The position numbers were made by a program, and so were the translations under genes. Source: Streptomyces pristinaespiralis (lineage in GTDB: Bacteria > Actinomycetota > Actinomycetes > Streptomycetales > Streptomycetaceae). From it: a DNA stretch of 64,000 bases. Every line of letters starts with the position of its first letter. The first letter of the stretch is position 1. The notes beneath the pieces were generated by a model. That model did not search any database. It had not been told where the DNA came from and saw only the letters and a list, made by a program, of their open reading frames with translations. This document shows, one piece after another, positions 27,438 through 35,792 of the stretch. Location of the stretch: NCBI RefSeq assembly GCF_001278075.1, contig NZ_CP011340.1:6507501-6571500 (forward strand), given 5' to 3'.

Positions 27438-28634
27438 ATGGCTGAGGCTCAGAACATCCCGGTGGGCTCCACCACCGCCGGCTCGATCGCGGTGGCCGCC
27501 GAGTCGACCGTCGCCACCCGTATGAGTGCGCCCCCGTCCTTCGACGTGGCGGACTTCCCGGTCCCGCACGGCCGTGAGGAGGAGTGGCGGTTCACGCCGC
27601 TGGAGCGCCTCGCCGGTCTGCACGACGGCACCGCCGTCGCGACCGGCACCGGGATCAAGGTCGACATCGAGGCCCCCGAGGGCGTCACCGTCGAGACGGT
27701 GGGCCGCGACGACGCGCGGCTCGGCAAGGCCGGTACCCCGGTGGACCGGGTCGCCGCGCAGGCGTACTCCTCCTTCGAGCAGGCCACGGTCGTGACCGTG
27801 CCGAAGGAGACGCAGCTCGCCGAGCCGATCCGCATCGCGGTGCACGGAGAGGGCGGCACGGCCTTCGGCCACCAGGTCGTCGAGCTCGGCGCCTTCGCGG
27901 AGGCGGTCGTGGTCATCGACCACACCGGCGACGCCGTGCTCGCGGCGAACGTCGACTACATCCTGGGCGACGGCGCCAAGCTGACCGTCGTCCTGGTCCA
28001 GGACTGGGACGACAAGGCCGTCCACATCGCCCAGCACAACGCGCTGGTCGGCCGGGACGCCTCCTTCAAGTCGGTCGTGGTGACCTTCGGCGGTGACGTC
28101 GTGCGGCTGCACCCCCGGGTCTCCTACGCCGGCACCGGCGGTGAGGCCGAGCTCTTCGGCCTGTACTTCACCGACAAGGGCCAGCACCAGGAGCACCGCC
28201 TCCTCGTCGACCACAACATGCCGCACTGCAAGTCCAACGCCGTCTACAAGGGCGCGCTGCAGGGCGACGACGCCCACGCGGTGTGGATCGGCGACGTGCT
28301 CATCCGGGCCGTGGCGGAGGGCACCGACACCTACGAGATGAACCGCAACCTGGTCCTCACGGACGGTGCGCGGGTCGACTCGGTGCCGAACCTCGAGATC
28401 GAGACCGGCGAGATCGCCGGCGCCGGTCACGCGTCGGCCACCGGCCGCTTCGACGACGAGCAGCTGTTCTACCTGATGTCCCGCGGCATCCCGGAGGCCG
28501 AGGCCCGGCGCCTCGTCGTCCGCGGCTTCTTCGCGGAGCTGGTCCAGCAGATCGGCCTGCCGGACGTCGAGGAGCGCCTGCTCGACAAGATCGACGCCGA
28601 GCTGGAGGCGTCGGTTCTGGAGGCGTCCGCCTGA
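27438..28634 (+). CDS. sufD: Fe-S cluster assembly protein SufD
   Basis: Partner of SufB and SufC in the scaffold complex, needed for iron acquisition and cluster assembly. The 398-residue protein has the beta-helix core shared with SufB and ends with the typical SufB/SufD motif [36 protein letters not shown] (in parts). REEEWRFTPLERL near residue 40 is the SufD N-terminal signature. The stop overlaps the Rieske gene start by one base. Confidence 0.95.
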   Translation: MAEAQNIPVGSTTAGSIAVAAESTVATRMSAPPSFDVADFPVPHGREEEWRFTPLERLAGLHDGTAVATGTGIKVDIEAPEGVTVETVGRDDARLGKAGTPVDRVAAQAYSSFEQATVVTVPKETQLAEPIRIAVHGEGGTAFGHQVVELGAFAEAVVVIDHTGDAVLAANVDYILGDGAKLTVVLVQDWDDKAVHIAQHNALVGRDASFKSVVVTFGGDVVRLHPRVSYAGTGGEAELFGLYFTDKGQHQEHRLLVDHNMPHCKSNAVYKGALQGDDAHAVWIGDVLIRAVAEGTDTYEMNRNLVLTDGARVDSVPNLEIETGEIAGAGHASATGRFDDEQLFYLMSRGIPEAEARRLVVRGFFAELVQQIGLPDVEERLLDKIDAELEASVLEASA

Positions 28635-28951
28635 TGGCCTTCGTCAAAGCCTGTGCGCTGAGCGAGCTGGAGGAGGACACCCCCAAGCGGGTGGAACTCG
28701 ACGGCACGCCGGTGTCCGTGGTCCGCACGGAGGGCGAGGTGTTCGCGATCCACGACATCTGCTCGCACGCCAACGTCTCCCTCTCGGAGGGCGAGGTGGA
28801 GGACTGCCAGATCGAGTGCTGGCTCCACGGCAGCGCCTTCGACCTCCGTACCGGCAAGCCGTCGGGCCTTCCCGCGACGCGCCCCGTCCCCGTATACCCC
28901 GTCAAGATCGAAGGGGACGATGTGCTCGTCTCCGTCACCCAGGAGTCCTGA
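28634..28951 (+). CDS. Rieske-type [2Fe-2S] ferredoxin
   Basis: A 105-residue bacterial Rieske/NirD-type ferredoxin. Cluster ligands are visible as Cys43-x-His45 (DICSHANVSLSEG) and Cys62-x2-His65 (IECWLHGSAFDLRTG). It sits between sufD and sufC with TGATG coupling to sufD and 7 bases before sufC, so it is co-expressed with the assembly machinery. In actinobacterial suf operons such a protein is common; it may supply electrons during cluster assembly, but that role is inference. Confidence 0.93.
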   Translation: MAFVKACALSELEEDTPKRVELDGTPVSVVRTEGEVFAIHDICSHANVSLSEGEVEDCQIECWLHGSAFDLRTGKPSGLPATRPVPVYPVKIEGDDVLVSVTQES

Positions 28952-28958
28952 GTCACCC

Positions 28959-29726
28959 ATGGCAACGCTTGAAATCCGCGACCTGCACGTTTCCGTCGAG
29001 GCCGACAACGCCACGAAGGAGATCCTCAAGGGCGTCGACCTGACCGTGAAGCAGGGCGAGACCCACGCCATCATGGGCCCCAACGGCTCCGGCAAGTCGA
29101 CCCTCGCCTACTCGCTGGCCGGCCACCCCAAGTACACGATCACCGGCGGCACCGTCACCCTGGACGGCGAGGACGTCCTGGAGATGAGCGTCGACGAGCG
29201 CGCCCGCGCCGGCCTCTTCCTCGCCATGCAGTACCCGGTCGAGATCCCCGGCGTCTCGGTCTCCAACTTCCTGCGCACCTCCGCCACGGCCATCCGCGGC
29301 GAGGCCCCCAAGCTGCGTACCTGGGTGAAGGAGGTCAAGGAGGCCATGGAGCGCCTCAACATGGACCCCGCCTTCGCCGAGCGCAACGTCAACGAGGGCT
29401 TCTCCGGCGGTGAGAAGAAGCGCCACGAGATCCTTCAGCTCGAGCTGCTCAAGCCGAAGATCGCGGTCCTCGACGAGACCGACTCCGGCCTGGACGTCGA
29501 CGCGCTGCGCATCGTCTCCGAGGGCGTCAACCGCGTCCGCGAGAGCGGCGAGGTCGGCACCCTGCTGATCACGCACTACACGCGCATCCTGCGCTACATC
29601 AAGCCCGACCACGTGCACGTCTTCGCGAACGGCCGGATCGTCGAGTCGGGCGGCCCCGAGCTCGCCGACAAGCTGGAGAACGAGGGCTACGAGGCATACA
29701 CCACCAAGGGAGGCGTCACCGCGTGA
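28959..29726 (+). CDS. sufC: Fe-S cluster assembly ATPase SufC
   Basis: ABC-type ATPase that drives conformational change in the SufBCD scaffold. The 255-residue protein has Walker A GPNGSGKSTL, the SufC-specific signature FSGGEKKRHEILQ, Walker B IAVLDETDSGLDVDAL and switch His in LLITHYTRIL. ATG 28959 gives the standard N-terminus (ATLEIRDLHVSVE). It overlaps sufS by four bases. Confidence 0.97.
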   Translation: MATLEIRDLHVSVEADNATKEILKGVDLTVKQGETHAIMGPNGSGKSTLAYSLAGHPKYTITGGTVTLDGEDVLEMSVDERARAGLFLAMQYPVEIPGVSVSNFLRTSATAIRGEAPKLRTWVKEVKEAMERLNMDPAFAERNVNEGFSGGEKKRHEILQLELLKPKIAVLDETDSGLDVDALRIVSEGVNRVRESGEVGTLLITHYTRILRYIKPDHVHVFANGRIVESGGPELADKLENEGYEAYTTKGGVTA

Positions 29727-30979
29727 TCACACTGCCGGGCCTCCTGGACACAGAGGCGATCCGTAAGGACTTCCCGATCCTCGACCGGGTGCTCCACGAC
29801 GGCAAGAAGCTCGTCTACCTGGACAACGCGGCGACCTCCCAGACGCCGCGCCAGGTGATCGACGTACTCAGTGAGTACTACGAGCAGCACAACGCCAACG
29901 TCCACCGCGGCGTGCACGTGCTCGCCGAGGAGGCCACGGCGCTGTACGAGGGTGCCCGTGACAAGGTCGCCGCCTTCATCAACGCGCCGAGCCGTAACGA
30001 GGTGATCTTCACCAAGAACGCCTCGGAGTCGCTCAACCTCGTCGCGAACATGCTGGGCTGGGCCGACGAGCCCTACCGCGTGGACAGCGACACCGAGGTC
30101 GTCATCACGGAGATGGAGCACCACTCCAACATCGTTCCGTGGCAGCTGCTGTCGCAGCGCACCGGCGCGAAGCTGAAGTGGTTCGGCCTCACCGACGACG
30201 GCAGGCTCGACCTGTCGAACATCGAAGAGGTCATCACCGAGAAGACGAAGATCGTCTCCTTCACGCTGGTCTCCAACATCATGGGCACGGTCAACCCGGT
30301 CGAGGCGATCGTCCGCCGGGCGCAGGACGTCGGCGCGCTGGTGCTGATCGACGCCTCGCAGGCCGCGCCGCACATGGTGCTGGACGTGCAGGCGCTGCAG
30401 GCCGACTTCGTGGCCTTCACCGGCCACAAGATGTGCGGCCCGACCGGTATCGGTGTGCTGTGGGGCCGGCAGGAGCTCCTGGAGGACCTGCCGCCGTTCC
30501 TGGGCGGCGGCGAGATGATCGAGACCGTGTCGATGCACTCGTCCACCTACGCTCCCGCGCCGCACAAGTTCGAGGCGGGCACGCCCCCGATCGCCCAGGC
30601 CGTCGGCCTCGGCGCGGCCGTGGACTACCTGAGCTCGATCGGCATGGACAAGATCGCCCAGCACGAGCACGCGCTCACCGAGTACGCGGTGAAGCGGCTG
30701 CTGGAGGTCCCGGACCTGCGGATCATCGGCCCTGCCACGGCCGAGGACCGCGGTGCCGCGATCTCCTTCACGCTCGGTGACATCCACCCGCACGACGTGG
30801 GCCAGGTCCTCGACGAGCAGGGCATCGCGGTGCGCGTGGGTCACCACTGCGCGCGCCCCGTCTGCCTGCGGTACGGAATTCCTGCGACCACGCGGGCGTC
30901 GTTCTATCTGTACTCCACGCCGGCAGAGGTCGATGCTCTGGTCGACGGCCTGGAGCACGTCCGTAACTTCTTCGGGTAG
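29723..30979 (+). CDS. sufS: Cysteine desulfurase SufS
   Basis: PLP enzyme that takes sulfur from cysteine for cluster assembly. In 418 residues, the PLP Lys236 is in AFTGHKMCGPTGIG and the catalytic Cys376 in RVGHHCARPVC, the group-II desulfurase (SufS) motif. GTG 29723 overlaps the sufC stop. The acceptor SufU is encoded 12 bases downstream, as in Firmicutes and actinobacteria lacking SufE. Confidence 0.97.
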   Translation: MITLPGLLDTEAIRKDFPILDRVLHDGKKLVYLDNAATSQTPRQVIDVLSEYYEQHNANVHRGVHVLAEEATALYEGARDKVAAFINAPSRNEVIFTKNASESLNLVANMLGWADEPYRVDSDTEVVITEMEHHSNIVPWQLLSQRTGAKLKWFGLTDDGRLDLSNIEEVITEKTKIVSFTLVSNIMGTVNPVEAIVRRAQDVGALVLIDASQAAPHMVLDVQALQADFVAFTGHKMCGPTGIGVLWGRQELLEDLPPFLGGGEMIETVSMHSSTYAPAPHKFEAGTPPIAQAVGLGAAVDYLSSIGMDKIAQHEHALTEYAVKRLLEVPDLRIIGPATAEDRGAAISFTLGDIHPHDVGQVLDEQGIAVRVGHHCARPVCLRYGIPATTRASFYLYSTPAEVDALVDGLEHVRNFFG

Positions 30980-30991
30980 AGGCGGCGACTT

Positions 30992-31465
30992 GTGAAGCTG
31001 GATTCGATGTACCAGGACGTCATCCTGGACCACTACAAGCACCCCCACGGGCGGGGCTTGCGGGACGGCGACGCCGAGGTGCACCACGTCAACCCGACGT
31101 GCGGCGACGAGATCACCCTCCGTGTGAAGTACGACGGATCGCGTATCGAGGACGTGTCCTACGAGGGCCAGGGCTGTTCCATCAGCCAGGCCAGCGCCTC
31201 CGTCCTGAACGAACTTCTGGTCGGCAAGGAGCTCGCAGAGGCGCAGAAGATCCAGGGCACGTTCCTGGAGCTGATGCAGTCCAAGGGGCAGATCGAGCCG
31301 GACGACGCGATGGAGGAGGTGCTGGAGGACGCGGTCGCGTTCGCCGGCGTCTCCAAGTACCCCGCCCGTGTGAAATGCGCGCTGTTGAGCTGGATGGCGT
31401 GGAAGGACGCGACGGCCCAGGCGATGGGCGAAGACCGCGACAAGGCTGCGAGGAAGACCGCATGA
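30992..31465 (+). CDS. sufU: SufU, zinc-dependent sulfur acceptor
   Basis: Takes persulfide sulfur from SufS. The 157-residue protein has the three cysteines and aspartate of SufU/IscU: Cys37-x-Asp39 in NPTCGDEI, Cys62 in GQGCSISQAS and Cys129 in RVKCALLSW. The 18-21 residue insertion after Cys62 that distinguishes SufU from IscU is present. GTG start; overlaps the next gene by four bases. Confidence 0.95.
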   Translation: MKLDSMYQDVILDHYKHPHGRGLRDGDAEVHHVNPTCGDEITLRVKYDGSRIEDVSYEGQGCSISQASASVLNELLVGKELAEAQKIQGTFLELMQSKGQIEPDDAMEEVLEDAVAFAGVSKYPARVKCALLSWMAWKDATAQAMGEDRDKAARKTA

Positions 31466-31800
31466 GCGAGAACGAGACGACCCTCACGAAACCGGCGTCC
31501 GAGGAGGAGGTCCGCGAGGCGCTGTACGACGTCGTGGACCCCGAGCTGGGCATCGACGTCGTCAACCTCGGCCTCATCTACGGCATCCACATCGACGACT
31601 CCAACGTCGCGACCCTGGACATGACGCTGACGTCGGCTGCCTGTCCGCTGACCGACGTGATCGAGGACCAGGCGAAGGCCGCGACCGACGGCATCGTCAA
31701 CGAGTTGAAGATCAACTGGGTCTGGATGCCGCCGTGGGGTCCGGACAAGATCACGGACGACGGCCGGGAGCAGCTCCGCGCGCTCGGTTTCAACGTCTGA
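31462..31800 (+). CDS. MIP18/DUF59-type Fe-S carrier (SufT-like)
   Basis: A 112-residue MIP18-family protein, last in the suf operon. The family signature is VVDPELGIDVVNLGLIYGI followed by MTLTSAACPLTDVIEDQ, with the conserved Cys. Such proteins help mature specific Fe-S proteins. Named SufT in some genomes; I leave the symbol blank because nomenclature varies. A very strong hairpin starts 21 bases after its stop. Confidence 0.92.
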   Translation: MSENETTLTKPASEEEVREALYDVVDPELGIDVVNLGLIYGIHIDDSNVATLDMTLTSAACPLTDVIEDQAKAATDGIVNELKINWVWMPPWGPDKITDDGREQLRALGFNV

Positions 31801-31821
31801 CGCTTCCGGAAACGGACTGCG

Positions 31822-31866
31822 ACGGCCATGCCCGCCAGGCACACTGGCGGGCATGGCCGTTTCTCT
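31822..31866 (+). terminator. suf operon terminator overlapping the next start codon
   Basis: Perfect 16-base stem (31822-31837 with 31845-31860) around GGCACAC, followed by TTCTC. The right arm contains the ATG of the glyoxalase-like gene, so the hairpin can both end suf transcripts and hide that gene's start. Confidence 0.8.
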
Positions 31867-32218
31867 GTACCAGATCGCCGTCGACTGCCAGGACGCCCCG
31901 ACGCTCGCCCGGTTCTGGACCGAGGTCCTCGACTGGCAGATCCTCTACGAGGACCCGGAAGAGATCGTCATCGGCGCCGGACCCGACGCGCTGCCCGGCA
32001 TCGTGTTCCTCACCGTGCCGGAGGGCAAGACCGCCAAGAACCGGCTGCACCTCGATCTGAGCCCCGACGACCGGGACGCCGAGGTGGAGCGGATCATCGC
32101 TCTCGGCGCCCGCAGGGTCGAGGTCGGACAGGGCGAGGACGTCACCTGGGTCGTCCTCGCCGATCCCGAGGACAACGAGTTCTGTGTGCTGCGGCCGAAG
32201 AAGACGCTGCTCGACTAG
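31853..32218 (+). CDS. Glyoxalase/VOC-family protein
   Basis: A 121-residue vicinal-oxygen-chelate protein. It starts AVSLYQIAVDCQDAPTLARFW and contains LHLDLSPDDRDAEVERIIALGARRVE and the terminal DPEDNEFCVL, all typical of the family of small glyoxalase-like proteins in actinobacteria. Reaction unknown. The ATG lies within the right arm of the suf terminator hairpin, leaving no free ribosome site, so its translation may depend on how far the hairpin forms. It ends overlapping the convergent gene by four bases. Confidence 0.82.
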   Translation: MAVSLYQIAVDCQDAPTLARFWTEVLDWQILYEDPEEIVIGAGPDALPGIVFLTVPEGKTAKNRLHLDLSPDDRDAEVERIIALGARRVEVGQGEDVTWVVLADPEDNEFCVLRPKKTLLD

Positions 32219-33291
32219 TACGCGGCAGGGGGCGGGGACGCCGCCTGGGCGAGGGCGGGGCCCAGGTTCTCCTTGCGGATCCGCTGGTCGATGTAGAGCA
32301 GGCTCACCACCAGCTGCGGGAACGCCGCGGTGAGGACCTGGCCGACCAGTACGGCGAAGAGGCCGAACACCAGTGACGTGATGACGATGGTGAGCGCGGC
32401 ACCGCCGCTGGACGCGTCGTCCGTGAAGCTCGGTCCCAGGATGTTGAGGAACGAGAGCGGCAACTGGATCAGGTAGCTCGCCACACCCGCCATGGCGTAG
32501 GCCAGCAGCGAGATGCCGAAGATCCGCCACCAGTCGCCGCGCACCAGCTGCGAGGAGCGGGACAGCGCCGCCACCGGGCCCTGTCCCTCGATGACCGCGG
32601 CCGCCGGGGCGAGGCAGAACTTCACCCAGAGCCAGACGGCCAGCGGACCGGTGGCCAGTGCACCGAGGAAGCCGAGCAGGATCAGCCAGCCGTACCCCCC
32701 GGCGTTCATGGACATCGTGATGAGGGTGATGACGGAGGCGATGAAGGCCACGCCGAGCAGCAGCAGGGGGACCGCCACGATCAGGGCGGTGAGCAGGACG
32801 GTGCCGAGCACCGACCGGACCCGTCGCACACTGTGGCGCCAGACGGCGCCGAAGGTCGACCGGTGCCCGAGGACGGCGTCCTGGAGGACGACGGGGCAGC
32901 TCGCGTAGATCAGCGCGTTCGCGGCCAGCATCGTGAACAGGCCGAAGAGATAGACCGCGCCGAAGGAGAACACCAGCGGCGCGACGGAGTCCCAGCCAGG
33001 GGCGACGTCCGAGTCGAGTGTGCGGTCGAGCCGGTCGGCGAGCGCCAGATACGCGATCGCGATCGCAGCGGCGATGGCCACGAGCGCCATGCCGTACGCG
33101 GCGAGCGCCATGCCGAGCAGCTGCTTCCAGTGCCGGCCGATCGTCGAGAACGCACCGCCGAGGATGTCGCCGAGACGAAGCGGCGCGAGCGGTATGACGC
33201 CGGGCCTGGGCGGCGGCGTCCAGCCGCCCCAGCCGCCCCAGCCGGGCGGGCCGGGCGGCGCCGGGTACGGCGGCATGTTCCCGTAAGACAT
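32215..33291 (-). CDS. Polytopic membrane protein with Pro/Gly-rich N-terminus
   Basis: A 358-residue membrane protein. The first 30 residues are Pro/Gly/Trp-rich ([16 protein letters not shown]), then [21 protein letters not shown] leads into about six hydrophobic helices. The arrangement resembles the membrane domain family associated with glycerophosphodiester phosphodiesterases; no catalytic domain is attached. ATG 33291 gives the conserved [10 protein letters not shown] start. Its TAG and the convergent glyoxalase TAG share the four bases CTAG. Function unknown. Confidence 0.75.
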   Translation of the reverse strand: MSYGNMPPYPAPPGPPGWGGWGGWTPPPRPGVIPLAPLRLGDILGGAFSTIGRHWKQLLGMALAAYGMALVAIAAAIAIAYLALADRLDRTLDSDVAPGWDSVAPLVFSFGAVYLFGLFTMLAANALIYASCPVVLQDAVLGHRSTFGAVWRHSVRRVRSVLGTVLLTALIVAVPLLLLGVAFIASVITLITMSMNAGGYGWLILLGFLGALATGPLAVWLWVKFCLAPAAAVIEGQGPVAALSRSSQLVRGDWWRIFGISLLAYAMAGVASYLIQLPLSFLNILGPSFTDDASSGGAALTIVITSLVFGLFAVLVGQVLTAAFPQLVVSLLYIDQRIRKENLGPALAQAASPPPAAY

Positions 33292-33435
33292 CGGTTGTCC
33301 CCCCGAGTGCTTCTTCGGCTCCGCGCGTTCCTGTCGTCCCCGCCGAGCGTTCCTGCTGTACGAACGGCTCACCGTAGCGCCCGGCAACTGAGACCGGTTA
33401 GCCCGGGTGCCACCGGGGCGGTTAGGTTTTCTGTC

Positions 33436-34428
33436 ATGACCGACACGTCTTCCGCACCCCGTACCACCGGCGCCGTCGCCGCCGGCCTCGCCACCGTCAC
33501 CGCCGACGGCGTTGTTCTCGACACCTGGTTCCCCGCCCCCGAGCTCGTCGCCGAGCCCGGCCCGGCCGGTACCGAGCGGCTGACCGCCGAGCGGGCCGTC
33601 GATCTCCTCGGCGCCGCGGCCGCGAAGGCCGTCGGCCCCGACGCGCGACGCGGTGTCGAGGTCGTCGCCGTACGCACCGTCATCGCCTCGCTCGACGACA
33701 AGCCGCTGGACGCCCACGACGCCTACCTGCGTCTGCACCTGCTCTCCCACCGGCTCGTGAAGCCGCACGGGCAGAACCTGGACGGCCTCTTCGGCCTCCT
33801 CGCCAATGTCGCGTGGACCAGCCTCGGGCCCGTCGCCGTCGACCAGGTCGAGACCGTGCGGCTGAACGCCCGCGCCGAGGGCCTGCACCTCCAGGTCACC
33901 TCGATCGACAAGTTCCCGCGGATGACGGACTACGTCGCGCCCAAGGGCGTGCGCATCGCCGACGCCGACCGTGTCCGCCTCGGCGCGCACCTCGCCGAGG
34001 GCACCACCGTGATGCACGAGGGCTTCGTCAACTTCAACGCCGGCACCCTCGGCACCTCGATGGTCGAGGGCCGCATCTCCGCCGGCGTCGTCGTCGGCGA
34101 CGGCTCCGACATCGGCGGCGGCGCCTCCACCATGGGCACCCTGTCCGGCGGCGGCAACGTGATCATCGCGATCGGCGAGCGCTGCCTCATCGGCGCGGAG
34201 GCGGGCGTCGGCATCGCGCTCGGCGACGAGTGCGTCGTCGAGGCCGGCCTGTACGTCACGGCCGGCACCCGCGTCACGCTGCCCGACGGCCAGATCGTCA
34301 AGGCCCGTGAGCTCTCCGGCGCGAGCAACATCCTCTTCCGCCGCAACTCGGTCACCGGCACCGTCGAGGCCCGCCCGAACAACGCGGTCTGGGGCGGCCT
34401 CAACGACGTGCTGCACAGCCACAACTGA
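33436..34428 (+). CDS. dapD: Tetrahydrodipicolinate N-succinyltransferase
   Basis: Transfers succinyl from succinyl-CoA to tetrahydrodipicolinate in the lysine/diaminopimelate pathway. The 330-residue actinobacterial form has a short N-terminal domain, then left-handed beta-helix hexapeptide repeats (about residues 175-290), including [20 protein letters not shown] and [26 protein letters not shown] hexamer ends 7 bases before the ATG, so the message may be leaderless; no ribosome site is visible. Lies alone. Confidence 0.95.
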   Translation: MTDTSSAPRTTGAVAAGLATVTADGVVLDTWFPAPELVAEPGPAGTERLTAERAVDLLGAAAAKAVGPDARRGVEVVAVRTVIASLDDKPLDAHDAYLRLHLLSHRLVKPHGQNLDGLFGLLANVAWTSLGPVAVDQVETVRLNARAEGLHLQVTSIDKFPRMTDYVAPKGVRIADADRVRLGAHLAEGTTVMHEGFVNFNAGTLGTSMVEGRISAGVVVGDGSDIGGGASTMGTLSGGGNVIIAIGERCLIGAEAGVGIALGDECVVEAGLYVTAGTRVTLPDGQIVKARELSGASNILFRRNSVTGTVEARPNNAVWGGLNDVLHSHN

Positions 34429-34464
34429 GCAGCGGCTCCTCGCCATCGATCGTGTGACTCTGCG

Positions 34465-34491
34465 TAACCTCGGCCCTCGGCAGGCCGATAA
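34465..34491 (+). promoter_or_regulatory. Sigma-WhiG-type promoter
   Basis: TAAC-N15-GCCGATAA. The sigma-WhiG (sigma-28 family) consensus is TAAA-N15-GCCGATAA; the -10 matches 8 of 8, the -35 matches 3 of 4 and the spacing is exact. It reads towards the small secreted protein at 34553, giving a leader of roughly 55 bases. Confidence 0.75.
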
Positions 34492-34552
34492 GCAGTCCGG
34501 ACACGCGGAGTCACCCGACCGATCTCCCTGAACGGGCAAGGCGAGGAACCAC

Positions 34553-34756
34553 ATGAAGACCAAGCTGACCACTCTCGGCCTGTGCGCCCTGTTCGCGGCG
34601 CTGCCCGCGCACGGGGCCGCACACGCCGACGAGACGCACACCGACGCGCACAACGGCCCCCGGGTCTCCCTGATCTCGACGGGGCAGATCGACGACCCTC
34701 TCGAGGACGTGCTGGAGCACGTCGCGATTCTCGGCAGCACCTACGTGCGCGACTGA
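34553..34756 (+). CDS. Small secreted peptide of unknown function
   Basis: A 67-residue precursor. A signal peptide is clear: MKTKL, a hydrophobic core (TLGLCALFAALPAHGAA) and a likely AHA/D cleavage near residue 26. The mature ~41-residue peptide is acidic (HTDAHNGPRVSLISTGQIDD, then PLEDVLEHVAILGSTYVRD) and has no cysteine. AAGGCGAGGAA lies upstream of the ATG. It is preceded by a sigma-WhiG-type promoter, suggesting expression at the start of aerial-hypha septation. Its last 16 bases overlap the convergent dapA-like gene. Family not recognised. Confidence 0.8.
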   Translation: MKTKLTTLGLCALFAALPAHGAAHADETHTDAHNGPRVSLISTGQIDDPLEDVLEHVAILGSTYVRD

Positions 34757-35661
34757 GGAACCCCGTCGAGCTGACCGCCGGTCAGCTCCTCGTACGCCGC
34801 CAGCAGCCCGTCGAGCGCCTCGCGTCCGGCGGGCTGCAGTGGTTCGCGCACCGGCCCGCCGGGCAGGCCCAGCGCCCCGAGCACCGCCTTGGCGGTCACC
34901 GTGCCCGGCAGGCCGGACGCCATCATCAGCTCGGTGAGCGGCAGCGTGGCCTGGTGCAGTGCCGTGGCGCGCGCGTTGTCGCCGGCGTCGTGGGCGCCCA
35001 GGACGGACCGCAGGTGCGGGGCCGCGACGTTGGCCACCGTGGAGACGAAGCCCGCGCCGCCCACCGCGTACAGCGGCAGATTCAGCTCCTCGCACCCCGA
35101 GTAGTACGCCAGGCCGCTGCCCGCGATGACCTTCGAGCTGCCGAGCAGGTCGTAGGCGCAGTCCTTGACGGCCACGATCCGCGGATGTTCCGCGAGCCGC
35201 AGCATCGTGTCCGGTTCGACGCGGGTGCCCGTGCGGCCGGGGATGTCGTACAGCATCAGCGGGACGCCCACGGCGTCGGCCACCTGCCGGAAGTGCGCGG
35301 CCACGGCCGCCTGCGGAGGGCGGCTGTAGTACGGGGTCACCACGAGCAGTCCGGCCGCGCCCGCCGCCTCCGCGGCCTGCGCCAGCCGGACGGTGTGCCG
35401 GGTGTCGGGGGTGCCCACGCCCGCGACGACGACGGCCCGCTCGCCGACCGCCCGCACGACCGCCCGCACGAGCTCGGTCTTCTCGTCGTCGGAGGTGGTC
35501 GGCGACTCGCCGGTCGTACCGGAGAGCACCAGGCCGTCGCAGCCGGCGTCGACCAGCCGGGCGGCCAGCTCCTGCGCCCCGTCCAGATCGAGGGCACCGT
35601 CGGCGGTGAAGGGCGTGACCATGGCGCACAGGGCGCGGCCGAAGGGAGGAGAGGAGGTCAT
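34741..35661 (-). CDS. 4-hydroxy-tetrahydrodipicolinate synthase-like (DapA family)
   Basis: A 306-residue class I aldolase-type enzyme. DapA-family residues are visible: GTTGES (Thr-Thr pair), Tyr138 in LMLYDIPGRTG and Schiff-base Lys166 in IVAVKDCAYDL. Full set of DapA hallmarks supports dihydrodipicolinate synthase, and dapD is 0.3 kb away, but Streptomyces has several DapA paralogues and the genes are not in one operon, so I leave the symbol blank. It overlaps the secreted peptide gene by 16 bases tail to tail. Confidence 0.87.
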   Translation of the reverse strand: MTSSPPFGRALCAMVTPFTADGALDLDGAQELAARLVDAGCDGLVLSGTTGESPTTSDDEKTELVRAVVRAVGERAVVVAGVGTPDTRHTVRLAQAAEAAGAAGLLVVTPYYSRPPQAAVAAHFRQVADAVGVPLMLYDIPGRTGTRVEPDTMLRLAEHPRIVAVKDCAYDLLGSSKVIAGSGLAYYSGCEELNLPLYAVGGAGFVSTVANVAAPHLRSVLGAHDAGDNARATALHQATLPLTELMMASGLPGTVTAKAVLGALGLPGGPVREPLQPAGREALDGLLAAYEELTGGQLDGVPQSRT

Positions 35662-35792
35662 GCCAGCAGTCTGCGGCGGCCCGGTGCCCGGCTCCAGCGA
35701 AATCTGCTTCCGGTAACCGTGAAGCAGCGCTACAGGGTCAGGGTGCCTGGCATGATCGGCGACGGGGACGGGGTGACCACGGGAGGGGAAAC

